Part shown: positions 9,133 to 17,104 of the stretch, piece by piece
Numbering within the stretch: position 1 is the first letter of the stretch
Layout of the letters: each line of letters starts with the position of its first letter
Assembly (NCBI GenBank): GCA_934526125.1
Contig: CAKSZU010000012.1
Span: 1 to 37,744 of the forward strand
Length of the DNA: 37,744 bases
Reading direction: 5' to 3'
Origin: an uncultured Faecalibacterium sp.
GTDB taxonomy: Bacteria > Bacillota > Clostridia > Oscillospirales > Ruminococcaceae
The notes under the pieces: generated by a model
Told to the model about the DNA's origin: nothing
Seen by the model: only the letters and a program-made list of their open reading frames with translations
Database searches by the model: none
Translations under genes and position numbers: made by a program

Positions 9133-9138
9133 ATTATA
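9133..9138 (-). promoter_or_regulatory. -10 box of the PPIase lipoprotein gene
   Basis: A perfect TATAAT on the minus strand, about 70 nt before the TTG start. No good -35 box is seen at the right distance. Confidence 0.5.
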
Positions 9139-9257
9139 AAGGGTAAAAATGAAAAAGAAAAGAATTTCTCGAAATTTCCACAAATTCGCGTTTGTCTGAC
9201 TTTTTGCCCGTCCGGGATGGAAAATCCGGTTTTGCGGTAGAAACAGCGGAGAAGATT

Positions 9258-9269
9258 TGCTATTATAAT
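9258..9269 (+). promoter_or_regulatory. Extended -10 promoter of the malic enzyme operon
   Basis: TGCTATTATAAT: a TGn extended -10 followed by overlapping TATTAT and TATAAT hexamers, about 47 nt before the ATG. No convincing -35 is visible. Confidence 0.55.
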
Positions 9270-9315
9270 AAAGAATGCCATTTTTTATGATCACATCATA
9301 CAGGAGGATTTCCCC

Positions 9316-10488
9316 ATGGATTACAACAAAGCCGCCCTCGAAATGCATGAGAGCCACCACGGCAAGGTGGGCATCACCAGCAAGGTAGAGGTCAGGACCC
9401 GCGACGACCTGTCCACCGCCTACACCCCCGGCGTGGCCGAGCCCTGCCGCAAGATCAAGGAAAACCCCGACGACGTCTACAAGTACACCTTCAAGGGCAA
9501 CATGGTGGCCGTTGTCTCCAACGGCACCGCCGTGCTGGGTCTGGGCGACATCGGCCCCGCTGCCGGTCTGCCCGTCATGGAGGGCAAAGCCGTGCTGTTC
9601 AAGGAGTTCGGCGGCGTGGACGCTTTCCCCATCTGCATCGATGCTCATGACGCCGCAAGCGTCATCGCAGCCTGCAAGGCCATCGCCCCCACCTTCGGCG
9701 GCATCAATCTGGAGGACATCAAGAGTCCCGAGTGCTTCGAGATCGAAGAGACGCTGGAGCGGGAGCTGGACATCCCGGTCTTCCACGACGACCAGCACGG
9801 CACCGCCATCGTGGTCACCGCCGCCCTCATCAACGCCCTGCGGGTGGTGGGCAAGAAGATGGAGGATGTCCACATCGTGCTGAACGGCCCCGGTGCCGCC
9901 GGTACTGCCATCATCAAGATGCTGATGACCGCCGGTGCAAAGGACATCATCGCCGTGGACCAGTTCGGCACCCTGTACAAGGGCTGCAACAGCGCCGAGG
10001 CTCACAAGAACTGGCTGGGCGAGGTGACCAACCCCCGCCAGATCAAAGGCGGCCTGAAGGAAGCATTGGAAGGTGCCGATGTGTTCATCGGCGTGTCGAA
10101 ACCCGGCATCCTGACTGCTGAGCTGTGCCGGACCATGAACAAGGACGCCATCGTCTTTGCCATGGCCAACCCCACCCCTGAGATCATGCCCGACGAGGCC
10201 AAGGCAGGCGGTGTGCGGGTGATCGCCACCGGCCGCAGCGACTTCCCCAACCAGGTCAACAATGTCCTCTGCTTCCCCGGCCTGTTCAAGGGTGCCCTGA
10301 GCGTCCGTGCCCGGGACATCAACGACGCCATGAAGCTGGCGGCCGCCTATGCCATCGCCGACCTCATCACCGACGCAGACCGCAGCGAGGAGAACATCAT
10401 CCCCGGTGCCTTTGATCCCCGCGTGGCCGAGGCCGTGGCTGCCGCCGTGGCAAAGGCTGCCCGGGAGACCGGCGTGGCCCGCCTGTGA
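9316..10488 (+). CDS. NAD(P)-dependent malic enzyme
   Basis: A 390-residue short-form malic enzyme (oxidative decarboxylation of malate to pyruvate, reversible). The N-terminal malic domain carries YTPGVAEPC (36-44) and the metal/substrate segments [10 protein letters not shown] and [10 protein letters not shown] (about 156-164). The C-terminal NAD-binding domain has the Rossmann turn GPGAAGTAI (191-199) and later the MANPTPEI and [13 protein letters not shown] motifs. Length is normal for the bacterial single-domain type. AGGAGG lies 9 nt before the ATG. The two fumarase subunit genes follow at once, so the operon connects pyruvate, malate and fumarate. The cofactor (NAD or NADP) cannot be decided by eye. 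Confidence 0.95.
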   Translation: MDYNKAALEMHESHHGKVGITSKVEVRTRDDLSTAYTPGVAEPCRKIKENPDDVYKYTFKGNMVAVVSNGTAVLGLGDIGPAAGLPVMEGKAVLFKEFGGVDAFPICIDAHDAASVIAACKAIAPTFGGINLEDIKSPECFEIEETLERELDIPVFHDDQHGTAIVVTAALINALRVVGKKMEDVHIVLNGPGAAGTAIIKMLMTAGAKDIIAVDQFGTLYKGCNSAEAHKNWLGEVTNPRQIKGGLKEALEGADVFIGVSKPGILTAELCRTMNKDAIVFAMANPTPEIMPDEAKAGGVRVIATGRSDFPNQVNNVLCFPGLFKGALSVRARDINDAMKLAAAYAIADLITDADRSEENIIPGAFDPRVAEAVAAAVAKAARETGVARL

Positions 10489-10503
10489 ACGGAGGCGGCC
10501 GCT

Positions 10504-11343
10504 ATGAGAACGATCCCCGCACAGGCAATCACCGACACGGTGGCCCGGCTCTGCATCGAGGCCAACACCCGCCTGCCCAAAGATGTGCAGGCGGCTCTGG
10601 ACAAAGCCCGGCAGGAAGAGCCCTGGCCGCTGGCAAAGAACACCCTCGACCTGCTGTGGTCGAACCTGAATGCCGCAAAGGAAAAAGATCTGCCCATCTG
10701 CCAGGACACCGGCATGGCCTGCGTGTTCGTGGAGCTGGGCACCGATGTCCACATCGACGGCAGCTTTGAAGCCGCCATCCACGAGGGTGTGCGCCGAGGC
10801 TATACCGACGGCTACCTGCGCAAGAGCATCGTGGCCGACCCGCTGCGCCGAGGCAACACCGGCGACAACACTCCCGCCGCCATCACCGTGCATCTGGTGG
10901 ACGGCGAGGGCTGCCGCATCACCGTGGCCCCCAAGGGCTTCGGCAGCGAGAACATGAGCCGCATCGCCATGCTGAAGCCCGCCGACGGCGTGGAGGGCTT
11001 CCGGCAGTTCGTGGTGAACACCGTGAAGCAGGCGGGCTCCAACCCCTGCCCGCCCGTCGTGCTGGGCATCGGCGTGGGCGGCAGTTTTGATAAGGTGGCC
11101 TATCTGGCCAAGAAAGCCCTGCTCCGCCCGCTGGACATCCCCAACCCGGACCCCTACTATGCACAGCTGGAGCGGGAACTGCTCGCCGCCATCAACGGGC
11201 TGGGCATCGGCCCCCAGGGCTTTGGCGGAAAGACCACCTGTCTGGGCCTTGCCATCGAGCAGATGCCCACCCATGTGGCCGGTCTGCCCGTGGCCGTCAA
11301 CGTTTCCTGCCATGTGACCCGTCGGGCCTCGGCAGAGTTGTAA
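10504..11343 (+). CDS. Class I fumarate hydratase, alpha subunit
   Basis: A 279-residue N-terminal-type subunit of an oxygen-sensitive [4Fe-4S] fumarase (malate to fumarate plus water). It carries the first cluster Cys in LPICQDTGMACVF (Cys66) and further Cys in GSNPCPP and GGKTTCLGLA, the three positions that usually hold the cluster. It starts 15 nt after the malic enzyme stop and is followed 14 nt later by the beta subunit. The close relative L(+)-tartrate dehydratase has the same two-subunit layout; the malic enzyme neighbour favours fumarase. Confidence 0.92.
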   Translation: MRTIPAQAITDTVARLCIEANTRLPKDVQAALDKARQEEPWPLAKNTLDLLWSNLNAAKEKDLPICQDTGMACVFVELGTDVHIDGSFEAAIHEGVRRGYTDGYLRKSIVADPLRRGNTGDNTPAAITVHLVDGEGCRITVAPKGFGSENMSRIAMLKPADGVEGFRQFVVNTVKQAGSNPCPPVVLGIGVGGSFDKVAYLAKKALLRPLDIPNPDPYYAQLERELLAAINGLGIGPQGFGGKTTCLGLAIEQMPTHVAGLPVAVNVSCHVTRRASAEL

Positions 11344-11357
11344 GGGAGGGAGAACCC

Positions 11358-11915
11358 ATGGAATACAAACTGACGACCCCCTGCACGGCAGAGGATCTTG
11401 CCCCGCTGAGAGCCGGCGACACGGTGCTGCTCTCCGGCGTGGTCTACACCGCCCGGGATCAGGCCCACAAGCGGATGATGGAAGCGCTGGACAGGGGCGA
11501 TCCGCTCCCCTTTGATCTGAACGGAAGCGCCATTTATTATGTCGGCCCCACCCCGGAGCGCCCGGGCGAGGTGATCGGTTCCGCCGGGCCCACCACCAGC
11601 GGCCGGATGGATGCCATGAGCCCCCGCCTGCTGGATCTGGGCAACAAGATCATGATCGGCAAGGGCAAGCGGGACGCCGCCGTCAAGGAAGCCGTTGTCC
11701 GGAACGGCGCGGTCTATCTGGCCGCGCTGGGCGGAGCCGGTGCCCTGATGGCCAAGAGCGTGGAAACGCTGGAAGTCATTGCCTGGCCGGACCTGGGCTG
11801 CGAGGCCGTCCGTCGTCTGTGCGTGAAGGACATGCCCCTGACAGTCATCCTGGACGCCCACGGCGGCGACCTGTATCTGGAAGGGCCGGAAGCCTACCGG
11901 AGTTCTGTGGAGTAA
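11358..11915 (+). CDS. Class I fumarate hydratase, beta subunit
   Basis: A 185-residue C-terminal-type subunit that completes the two-subunit hydratase. It shows LRAGDTVLLSGVVYTARDQAHKR near the N-terminus, and then IGSAGPTTSGRMD and IGKGKRD, the substrate-binding surface conserved in the swivelling beta domain. Length is typical. GGGAGGGAG precedes the ATG. It is the third gene of the malic enzyme operon; after it only a weak hairpin (GTTTG-N6-CAAAC, near 11926-11945) is seen. Confidence 0.92.
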   Translation: MEYKLTTPCTAEDLAPLRAGDTVLLSGVVYTARDQAHKRMMEALDRGDPLPFDLNGSAIYYVGPTPERPGEVIGSAGPTTSGRMDAMSPRLLDLGNKIMIGKGKRDAAVKEAVVRNGAVYLAALGGAGALMAKSVETLEVIAWPDLGCEAVRRLCVKDMPLTVILDAHGGDLYLEGPEAYRSSVE

Positions 11916-11960
11916 ATGCTCCATTTTGTCGGTTTGTTTTGGCAAACTTTCTGGGATAGC

Positions 11961-11989
11961 TTGCATCCACCCCCAGAATGTGGTATCCT
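11961..11989 (+). promoter_or_regulatory. Candidate promoter of the DtxR-type gene
   Basis: TTGCAT (11961-11966) and TATCCT (11984-11989) with a 17-nt spacer, about 70 nt before the ATG at 12060. Confidence 0.45.
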
Positions 11990-12059
11990 ATAACAAACCG
12001 AACCGACGTGGGTTTTCAGCCCCGGGCCGGAAATCAAGAAGGCAGGGAGGCCGACACAC

Positions 12060-12452
12060 ATGCAGATCCACCAGTCCGCAGAAGACTATCTTGAAACCAT
12101 CCTGATGCTCAACCAGAGGATGGGCCGCGTGCGTTCCATCGACGTGGTCAATGAGCTGGGGTATACCAAAGCCAGCGTGAGCATCGCTATGAAGAAGCTG
12201 CGGGAAAACGGCTATATTGCAGTGGACGGCGAGGGCAACCTGACCCTGCTGGAGCCGGGCCGCGAGATCGCCGAGCGCATTTACGGCCGCCACCGCCTGC
12301 TGACCCATTTCTTTGTGCAGCTGGGCGTGGATGAGGAAGTCGCCGCCGAGGACGCCTGCAAGGCCGAACATATCCTCAGCGAGCAGACTCTGGAAAAGAT
12401 CCGGGAATACGCCCTGCTCCACGACGCCGAGGCCAGCGTCAAGAACCCGTAA
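12060..12452 (+). CDS. Short DtxR/MntR-family metal-dependent regulator
   Basis: A 130-residue protein with the winged helix-turn-helix of DtxR/MntR regulators (residues about 1-65; SAEDYLETILMLNQ, RSIDVVNELGYTKASVSIAMKKL). The dimerisation and metal-binding segment follows (about 66-125; RIYGRHRLLTHFFVQLGVDEEVAAEDACKAEHIL). It lacks the SH3-like third domain of DtxR, as does MntR. The metal (Fe2+ or Mn2+) cannot be decided, and no transporter gene lies next to it. Single-gene unit with its own terminator. Confidence 0.88.
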   Translation: MQIHQSAEDYLETILMLNQRMGRVRSIDVVNELGYTKASVSIAMKKLRENGYIAVDGEGNLTLLEPGREIAERIYGRHRLLTHFFVQLGVDEEVAAEDACKAEHILSEQTLEKIREYALLHDAEASVKNP

Positions 12453-12462
12453 CCCAGAATGC

Positions 12463-12509
12463 AAAGCTCCCCCTTTTCGTCCATCCGGGCGAGGAGGGGG
12501 AGCTTTTTT
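12463..12509 (+). terminator. Intrinsic terminator
   Basis: The stem AAAGCTCCCCCT / AGGGGGAGCTTT with a 20-nt loop is followed by a T-run, 10 nt after the DtxR-type gene. Confidence 0.85.
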
Positions 12510-12626
12510 GCGTTCCTTGTTTTGAATGTCCGTTTTATGGGACCGCAGATGCGCTAGAATAGGGTCAATGAAGAGGAAACCGGAACGATCCGCCCGGAGG
12601 GCGGAAGCAGAAGAAAGGATGGACCT

Positions 12627-13274
12627 ATGATCCGCGAATATCTGTGGGACGGAACGTTTGTGACGCTGCGTCTGTGCTACCGGGAGGGACACTTCCCCGA
12701 GCGCGTCACCCTGTTTGACTGTGACAGCCACCTGGCGCAGACGGTGCAGCTGCTCAACGAAAAGGGCTGCTGCACCACCGGCTGCTGCGAGGGGCACCCC
12801 TGCCGCACCGTTTCCGCCAGCGGGCGGCGGATCCGCCGGGGCCCGGTCATCCTTGCGGGCGGTTATCTCGACTTCTGCCGCCCGGAGGGCCGGGACGCCT
12901 TTCTGGCCGCCCTGACACCGCAGGGGGATCAGTTCTATGCCGTGCCCTCCCCTGCCGGTGATGCCGCCCGCCTGTGTTGGCGGCTGCGCTGCAGCGGCAC
13001 CGGGGAAGCCGAGATCCGGGCCCTTTACGAAGCGGTCTGGCACACCCTGCTGCAGGCCGCGCAGGCCCTGCCCGCCCGGACAAACTCGCCCGTGGAGAGC
13101 GCCACTCTCCTGCCGGGCCCCGGGCGGGCCAACGACTGCGACCCCGAGACGATCTCCCTTTCTGCGGACGGGACCCTCACCGACAGCCGGCTCGCCTTCT
13201 GCGAGACCGAAGCCGAATGGCAGGAGGAGACCCGCCGCGCCCTCGCCCTGCTGTGCCGGGAGCCGGACGCCTGA
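12627..13274 (+). CDS. Conserved hypothetical protein with CC-x-GH motif
   Basis: A 215-residue soluble protein I cannot place. The N-terminal third has LLNEKGCCTTGCCEGHPC (about residues 42-59), a Cys/His-rich stretch like the 'LN.KGY.T..CCSGH' segment seen in small Firmicutes hypothetical proteins; it could bind metal. The rest shows no recognised domain and ends in a helical segment. AAAGGA precedes the ATG. It stands alone between the terminator at 12463 and the hairpin at 13308. Confidence 0.6.
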   Translation: MIREYLWDGTFVTLRLCYREGHFPERVTLFDCDSHLAQTVQLLNEKGCCTTGCCEGHPCRTVSASGRRIRRGPVILAGGYLDFCRPEGRDAFLAALTPQGDQFYAVPSPAGDAARLCWRLRCSGTGEAEIRALYEAVWHTLLQAAQALPARTNSPVESATLLPGPGRANDCDPETISLSADGTLTDSRLAFCETEAEWQEETRRALALLCREPDA

Positions 13275-13307
13275 GCGCCCCGGCGGCAGAGACCTCCCGG
13301 ACAAACA

Positions 13308-13340
13308 AAGCCCCCCGCGGCGCAATGCCGCGGGGGGCTT
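13308..13340. terminator. Bidirectional terminator
   Basis: A very strong 14-bp stem (13308-13321 / 13327-13340) with a 5-nt loop between convergent genes. On the minus strand it is followed by TTTGTTTG, serving the gene at 13383. Confidence 0.75.
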
Positions 13341-13382
13341 GATGGTCAGCTGGATTCTTCCGGTGCGGACGGAAAAACGCAG

Positions 13383-13718
13383 TTACAGGGGCAGCTTGCC
13401 GCCCACCTTATTGATCACGTAATAAGCAGCCTCTTCCTCGGGCTTGACATAGACCTTGCAGGACTGCACACCCACCTTATGGGTCAGGCGGTAATCGGCC
13501 TTGGCACGGTCCACAAGATCGGTAATGTTATACTGCTTGCCGGCAAATTCAACGTAGATCTCAGGAGAGAGCGGAGGACGGCCTTTGTGGGCGGGCTTGT
13601 CCGTTTTGGGTGCCTTCTCCGTTTTGACAGCGGACTTTGCAGCGGTCTTGCGTGCGGGCTTTGCGTCGGCTGCGGGAACCTCCGCAGCAGCAGGAGCGAC
13701 AGTCTTTTTCACTGACAT
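13383..13718 (-). CDS. DUF6465-type Lys/Ala-rich small protein
   Basis: A 111-residue basic protein. Residues 1-47 are a low-complexity Ala/Lys/Pro tail that resembles histone H1-like tails. Residues about 48-111 form a small domain (RPPLSPEIYVEFAGKQYNI... KVYVKPEEEAAYYVINK) that I recognise as the DUF6465 type found in Clostridia. The function is unknown; the tail suggests nucleic-acid binding. The ribosome site GAAGG lies 8 nt before the ATG, with the promoter at 13815-13843. Confidence 0.75.
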   Translation of the reverse strand: MSVKKTVAPAAAEVPAADAKPARKTAAKSAVKTEKAPKTDKPAHKGRPPLSPEIYVEFAGKQYNITDLVDRAKADYRLTHKVGVQSCKVYVKPEEEAAYYVINKVGGKLPL

Positions 13719-13814
13719 GGATTCTACCTTCTTTCACTCAAGTTTTCGCGTGTGGAAACAGTGCCGGATCGCTCCGGCGGAAAAACATTGCTTCAAACAG
13801 CAGCGCATATTTAT

Positions 13815-13843
13815 ATAATAGTTTTTCGCCGCCCATTTGTAAA
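13815..13843 (-). promoter_or_regulatory. Promoter of the Lys/Ala-rich protein gene
   Basis: On the minus strand TTTACA (13838-13843) and TATTAT (13815-13820), spacer 17 nt. The leader would be about 90 nt. Confidence 0.65.
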
Positions 13844-13902
13844 GAGTTTTTTGGCAAAAGGTTCGGTTTCAGGACAAAATCCAAGATCTGTTTCCCGAAA
13901 AG

Positions 13903-14382
13903 TCACTTCCGGCACAGCGCCTCGGCCCGCTGCACGATGGGGAGCAACCCTTCCGCCTCCCAGTCCTCGGCCAGGACAAACAGGCCGTCGCAGATCTCCT
14001 TCCGGATTTCTCCGGTTGTTTTTCGTCCGGCCAGCACGAACAGTGCCGAAAGCAGCCGCAGTTTCAGGGTGCGGATCTCCTCCGGTGCCGTCCACAGCCG
14101 GGACAGGTCGTAGTTTGCGGTATTGCCGCAGGGCATGGCGCAGGACGCGCAGTTGGGGGCCACCCGCAGCTTCTCCCCGGCCGCGGCGCGGGTCATCTGC
14201 AGCAGAGCCTCCTCCCCGGCGTCCGGGTCCGCCGCCAGCTGCAGACCCTCCGCCAGCACCCGGTCCGTATCTTCGGTTTTCAGCTCGCTGAAGGTGGCGC
14301 GGGCCAGCCCCACCAGCACCCCCAGCAGAAGATCCCGCTGGCGCTGGGCCGCCGTTTCGGGGGCAGAAAGAAATTCAGACAT
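13903..14382 (-). CDS. Conserved hypothetical protein with CxxCxxxC motif
   Basis: A 159-residue, largely helical protein. The centre has PNCASCAMPCGNTANYDLSRLW (residues about 77-97): a CxxCxxxC pattern that may hold a metal or Fe-S cluster, flanked by helices. No domain is recognised with confidence. The start at 14382 is set by GGAGG 6 nt upstream; the frame stays open further upstream into the tRNA-Leu gene, which is not plausible coding sequence. Confidence 0.65.
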   Translation of the reverse strand: MSEFLSAPETAAQRQRDLLLGVLVGLARATFSELKTEDTDRVLAEGLQLAADPDAGEEALLQMTRAAAGEKLRVAPNCASCAMPCGNTANYDLSRLWTAPEEIRTLKLRLLSALFVLAGRKTTGEIRKEICDGLFVLAEDWEAEGLLPIVQRAEALCRK

Positions 14383-14476
14383 CTCAAACCTCCTGATTTC
14401 TGATAAGAACAGCATACCACAGAATGCGTTTTTCGGGAAGCAGAAAAAATCTTTTGCCCCAAAGCCCCCCTGCATC

Positions 14477-14505
14477 TTGATTTTGCACCCTGAATCCGGT
14501 ATAAT
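14477..14505 (+). promoter_or_regulatory. Promoter of tRNA-Leu(CAA)
   Basis: TTGATT (14477-14482) and a perfect TATAAT (14500-14505) with a 17-nt spacer, 17 nt before the tRNA 5' end. Confidence 0.8.
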
Positions 14506-14522
14506 GATTCTGTTCTGATCAC

Positions 14523-14605
14523 GCCGGTGTGTCGGAATGGCAGACGAGGGGGACTCAAAATCCCTTGATAGCGATATCGTGTGGGTTCGACCCCCACCAC
14601 CGGCA
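14523..14605 (+). tRNA. tRNA-Leu (anticodon CAA)
   Basis: A class II tRNA of 83 nt. The acceptor stem GCCGGTG pairs with CACCGGC, discriminator A. The anticodon loop CTCAAAA gives CAA, reading TTG. It has a long variable arm (TTGATAGCGATATCG...) and the T-arm GGGTTCGACCC. The CCA end is not encoded. It is followed at once by a terminator and then by the left edge of the catabolic island, so it may be, or once have been, an integration point. Confidence 0.93.
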
Positions 14606-14610
14606 TAAGA

Positions 14611-14650
14611 AAAAAGCACCTAGGGACGCATGTTTCCGGGTGCTTTTCTT
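14611..14650 (+). terminator. Terminator of tRNA-Leu(CAA)
   Basis: The stem AAAAGCACC / GGTGCTTTT with a loop of about 17 nt, ending in a T-rich stretch, directly after the tRNA. Confidence 0.75.
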
Positions 14651-14660
14651 GTATTATATA

Positions 14661-14725
14661 GCAAACCAACTTTTTAATGCAACAGCAGCAACGTTGGTTT
14701 GCGGATGTTGCTTGTGCATTAAAAA
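14661..14725. repeat. Nested, mutually exclusive inverted repeats
   Basis: Two perfect inverted repeats interlock. GCAAACCAAC (14661-14670) pairs with 14693-14702. TTTTTAATGC (14671-14680) pairs with 14716-14725, with an inner GCAAC/GTTGC pair. Both hairpins cannot form at once, an arrangement like attenuators or a mobile-element end. No gene is seen between 14651 and 14840. Confidence 0.6.
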
Positions 14726-14840
14726 CGCAAACTGCTGTAAGTGTTATGGAAGCTATAACCCCAAGATACATTATGAGATAAGAAAGAAGAAATAAATCAT
14801 CCGTCTGTCTTACCGGTTTCATCCCTCCGATAGACGCAGA

Positions 14841-14877
14841 ACAGCCCGGGCTTTTTCAAAAGCTCCGGGCTGTCTTT
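14841..14877 (+). terminator. Orphan intrinsic terminator
   Basis: The stem ACAGCCCGG (14841-14849) / CCGGGCTGT (14865-14873) is followed by CTTTTT on the plus strand. No plus-strand gene lies upstream in 14651-14840, so it may end an unrecognised short transcript that includes the nested hairpins, or read-through from the tRNA. Confidence 0.6.
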
Positions 14878-14941
14878 TTATGGTTTTATCGGATCTTCTC
14901 CCACAGCTGATCTGCGGCGGGAAAGGAGATGCTGTTCCTCC

Positions 14942-16087
14942 CTACCCTTTTGGAAATGTTATCGTTTGCGCTTCGGTCGTTTCAACGGAATGCGTTTTCT
15001 CATGGTAGATTGGAAGATTGGACACTTTGCCTTCCAGCGTATAGAACCGGTCCTCTTTCGTCAATGGAAGGTCGACCGGCCGATGGGTCGCTGCGGCCTC
15101 ATAAATGGCCGTAATGATCTCGATGGGCTTGCGTCCTTCCTCACCGTTCACGGCAAGCGGCTCCTCTTTCATGAGTGCCAGCAGGAAATTCCGGATCTGT
15201 GCCGGGTGCTTCTGCAATGGAAGTTCCGGGAGAGTGGAATAAGCCCTGTTGATCCGCTCAACCTGTCCGGCATCCGGCATCGGGTAACCATTCGGCATTG
15301 CACGGCAGGCAGACGGTTCCCACGGAATGGACAGGCAGCCGTCCCTGCAATAGAAACGAAGGGACTGTTGTTCCCCTTGTGCGACCAGAGAGGCCGAAGC
15401 CTGAACAAAAGCGCCGGGGTACTCCAAAACCGCGCCGACCACATCTTCGCATTGTGTGTTGGGGTGCCCCACGTTTCCCATAGACGCCGTTACCCGGCGA
15501 GGCATCCCGATCAGATACTGAAGCAGATCGATATGATGAAGCGCCTGGCTGGTCAGTACACCGCCGCCCTCACTGGCCCATGTACCGCGCCATGCCGGGT
15601 CATGATATTGCGGACCGCGCCACCACAAACTGTTTACCATGCCGTACTGCAGCGGCCCAAAGCTCTGCATCTGCAGCAAAGTTTTCAGGCGATCGGTTTC
15701 GGTCGTGAAACGCATCTGGCAGACCACACTCAGCAGTTTTCCGCTGCGGTGACTGGCTTCGATCATCCGGTCGCACTCTTCCAGCGAATTCGCCATGGGC
15801 TTTTCCACAAGAACCGCACTGCCATGCTCCATGGCCCAGACAGCCGATACACAGTGAAGTGCAGGGGCAGTGCAAATGATCACCGCGTCGGGGATTCCCT
15901 GCTCAAAAGCCTCTTCCAGGCAGGAGTATGCAGCCGCATCGAGTTCTTTTTCCCGGATCAGTTTCTGTGCTTTCTCAAGATGCCGGTTGCAGACAGCCGT
16001 TATCCGGCACAGATCACGGCTTTGCAGCAAAGCATCCACGTGCGTTGCCGCAATGGCACCGGCACCCAAAATAACAATGTTCAGCAT
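14942..16087 (-). CDS. Gfo/Idh/MocA-family sugar oxidoreductase
   Basis: A 381-residue NAD(P)-dependent dehydrogenase. The N-terminal Rossmann domain has GAGAIAATH (8-16) and the family signature EKPMAN (95-100). The C-terminal catalytic domain has WRGTW and GGGVLTSQALHHIDLLQ (about 175-190) with the conserved active-site His. The substrate is unknown; relatives oxidise or reduce sugars, inositols or sugar acids at a single carbon. It is the last minus-strand gene of the island, 16 nt downstream of the AraC gene, with AAAGGA 6 nt before the ATG. Context (TRAP importer, GRE, isomerases) suggests it acts on the imported compound or on a product. Confidence 0.88.
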   Translation of the reverse strand: MLNIVILGAGAIAATHVDALLQSRDLCRITAVCNRHLEKAQKLIREKELDAAAYSCLEEAFEQGIPDAVIICTAPALHCVSAVWAMEHGSAVLVEKPMANSLEECDRMIEASHRSGKLLSVVCQMRFTTETDRLKTLLQMQSFGPLQYGMVNSLWWRGPQYHDPAWRGTWASEGGGVLTSQALHHIDLLQYLIGMPRRVTASMGNVGHPNTQCEDVVGAVLEYPGAFVQASASLVAQGEQQSLRFYCRDGCLSIPWEPSACRAMPNGYPMPDAGQVERINRAYSTLPELPLQKHPAQIRNFLLALMKEEPLAVNGEEGRKPIEIITAIYEAAATHRPVDLPLTKEDRFYTLEGKVSNLPIYHEKTHSVETTEAQTITFPKG

Positions 16088-16103
16088 ATGAAATCCTTTC
16101 CCG

Positions 16104-16985
16104 TCAGGCGTTTTGTTTTTGGAATTGTTTTGGATTCACTCCGACCCGGTTCTTGAATGTACGGCTGAAGTGAGACATATTATTGAACCCGGAACGCGCA
16201 CAGGCATCCTCTACCGAATACCCATCCAGCAGCAGTTCCTTGGCTCTCATCAGACGGCAATTGATAATATATTGGTTCGGACTCATTCCCGTTACCTTTT
16301 TGAAGACCTCGCACAGATAGAATTTATTCATAAAAAACTGTGACGACAGCGCATCCAGGGTGAGTTCCTCGCTGTAATTGGTATGGATATAATTGATGAT
16401 CGCATATACGCTCCGGTATTTGTTGCTTGCCGAGGGAGAAGCAATGTGATGGACATCCCGGTAAAAAGAATTCACATTCAGCAGCAGTTCTGCCAGCAGA
16501 AGCCGCAGATAGAGTGATTTTCCGTAAAAAGTATCCGCCGGACGATGATCGATGTCAATGATCTTGTCCAAAAGGTCCTGTAAAAAAACGGACTGTTCTT
16601 CCCTGATGCAGAGGATCTGAGCAGCCGGGAAGGGCCGGAACAGGAAGCAGTCCAGCAGGCTGATTTCATCCGTCGAGAGGGAATCAATATAGGCCGGATC
16701 GAAATAGACAACATATCGGACATTTTCGCCATCCGGGTCCTCCGGGTAGAAATGATGCCGGTCCATATTATTGATGAGGAGGATCGTATTCTTCCGGACG
16801 GGATAGTGTTCTGTGCCGGAGCCGCTGTCTACATCAAAGCACATGTGGTCCGACAGGCAGAACAAAAGCTCATACTGGTCATGAATATGCGGCAGAGAGT
16901 TTTCTCTGCCCGTTGAGATCTTCTTTTCGACCGAAAAGTCATTCCCGAGCTTTTGATAATAGGATGCAAATTTGGGCTGGCACAT
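16104..16985 (-). CDS. AraC-family transcriptional regulator
   Basis: A 293-residue activator. The N-terminal cupin-like sensor (about 1-150; HIHDQYELLFCLSDH) is joined to a C-terminal double helix-turn-helix (about 193-290; LDALSSQFFMNKFYLCEVFKKVTGMSPNQYI and DGYSVEDACARSGFNNMSHFSRTFKNRVGVNPKQF). AAAGGAG precedes the ATG. It lies inside the island and probably switches on the TRAP and GRE genes with the imported substrate as inducer. The -10-only promoters and the inverted repeats in 20023-20588 fit control by an activator. Confidence 0.92.
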   Translation of the reverse strand: MCQPKFASYYQKLGNDFSVEKKISTGRENSLPHIHDQYELLFCLSDHMCFDVDSGSGTEHYPVRKNTILLINNMDRHHFYPEDPDGENVRYVVYFDPAYIDSLSTDEISLLDCFLFRPFPAAQILCIREEQSVFLQDLLDKIIDIDHRPADTFYGKSLYLRLLLAELLLNVNSFYRDVHHIASPSASNKYRSVYAIINYIHTNYSEELTLDALSSQFFMNKFYLCEVFKKVTGMSPNQYIINCRLMRAKELLLDGYSVEDACARSGFNNMSHFSRTFKNRVGVNPKQFQKQNA

Positions 16986-17019
16986 GAAAAGGCTCCTTTC
17001 CCGAGCAAACTCCGGAAAT

Positions 17020-17058
17020 GCCCAAAAGCCCTTGCCATAAAAGGAAGGGCTTTCGGGC
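17020..17058 (-). terminator. Hairpin between dctM and the AraC gene
   Basis: A 14-bp stem (17020-17033 / 17045-17058) with an 11-nt loop lies after the dctM stop. No strong T-run follows on the minus strand, so it may be a partial terminator or an RNA-stabilising structure that separates expression of the transporter from the regulator. Confidence 0.5.
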
Positions 17059-17104
17059 GGGTATCAATTGAAAGGCAGAAGATTTCTTATCGCAAAACCA
17101 CAGA

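Noticed and set aside
8887..11313. A long minus-strand open frame across the malic enzyme and fumarase genes
   Set aside because: Same antisense effect; it covers three well-recognised plus-strand genes and has no ribosome site.
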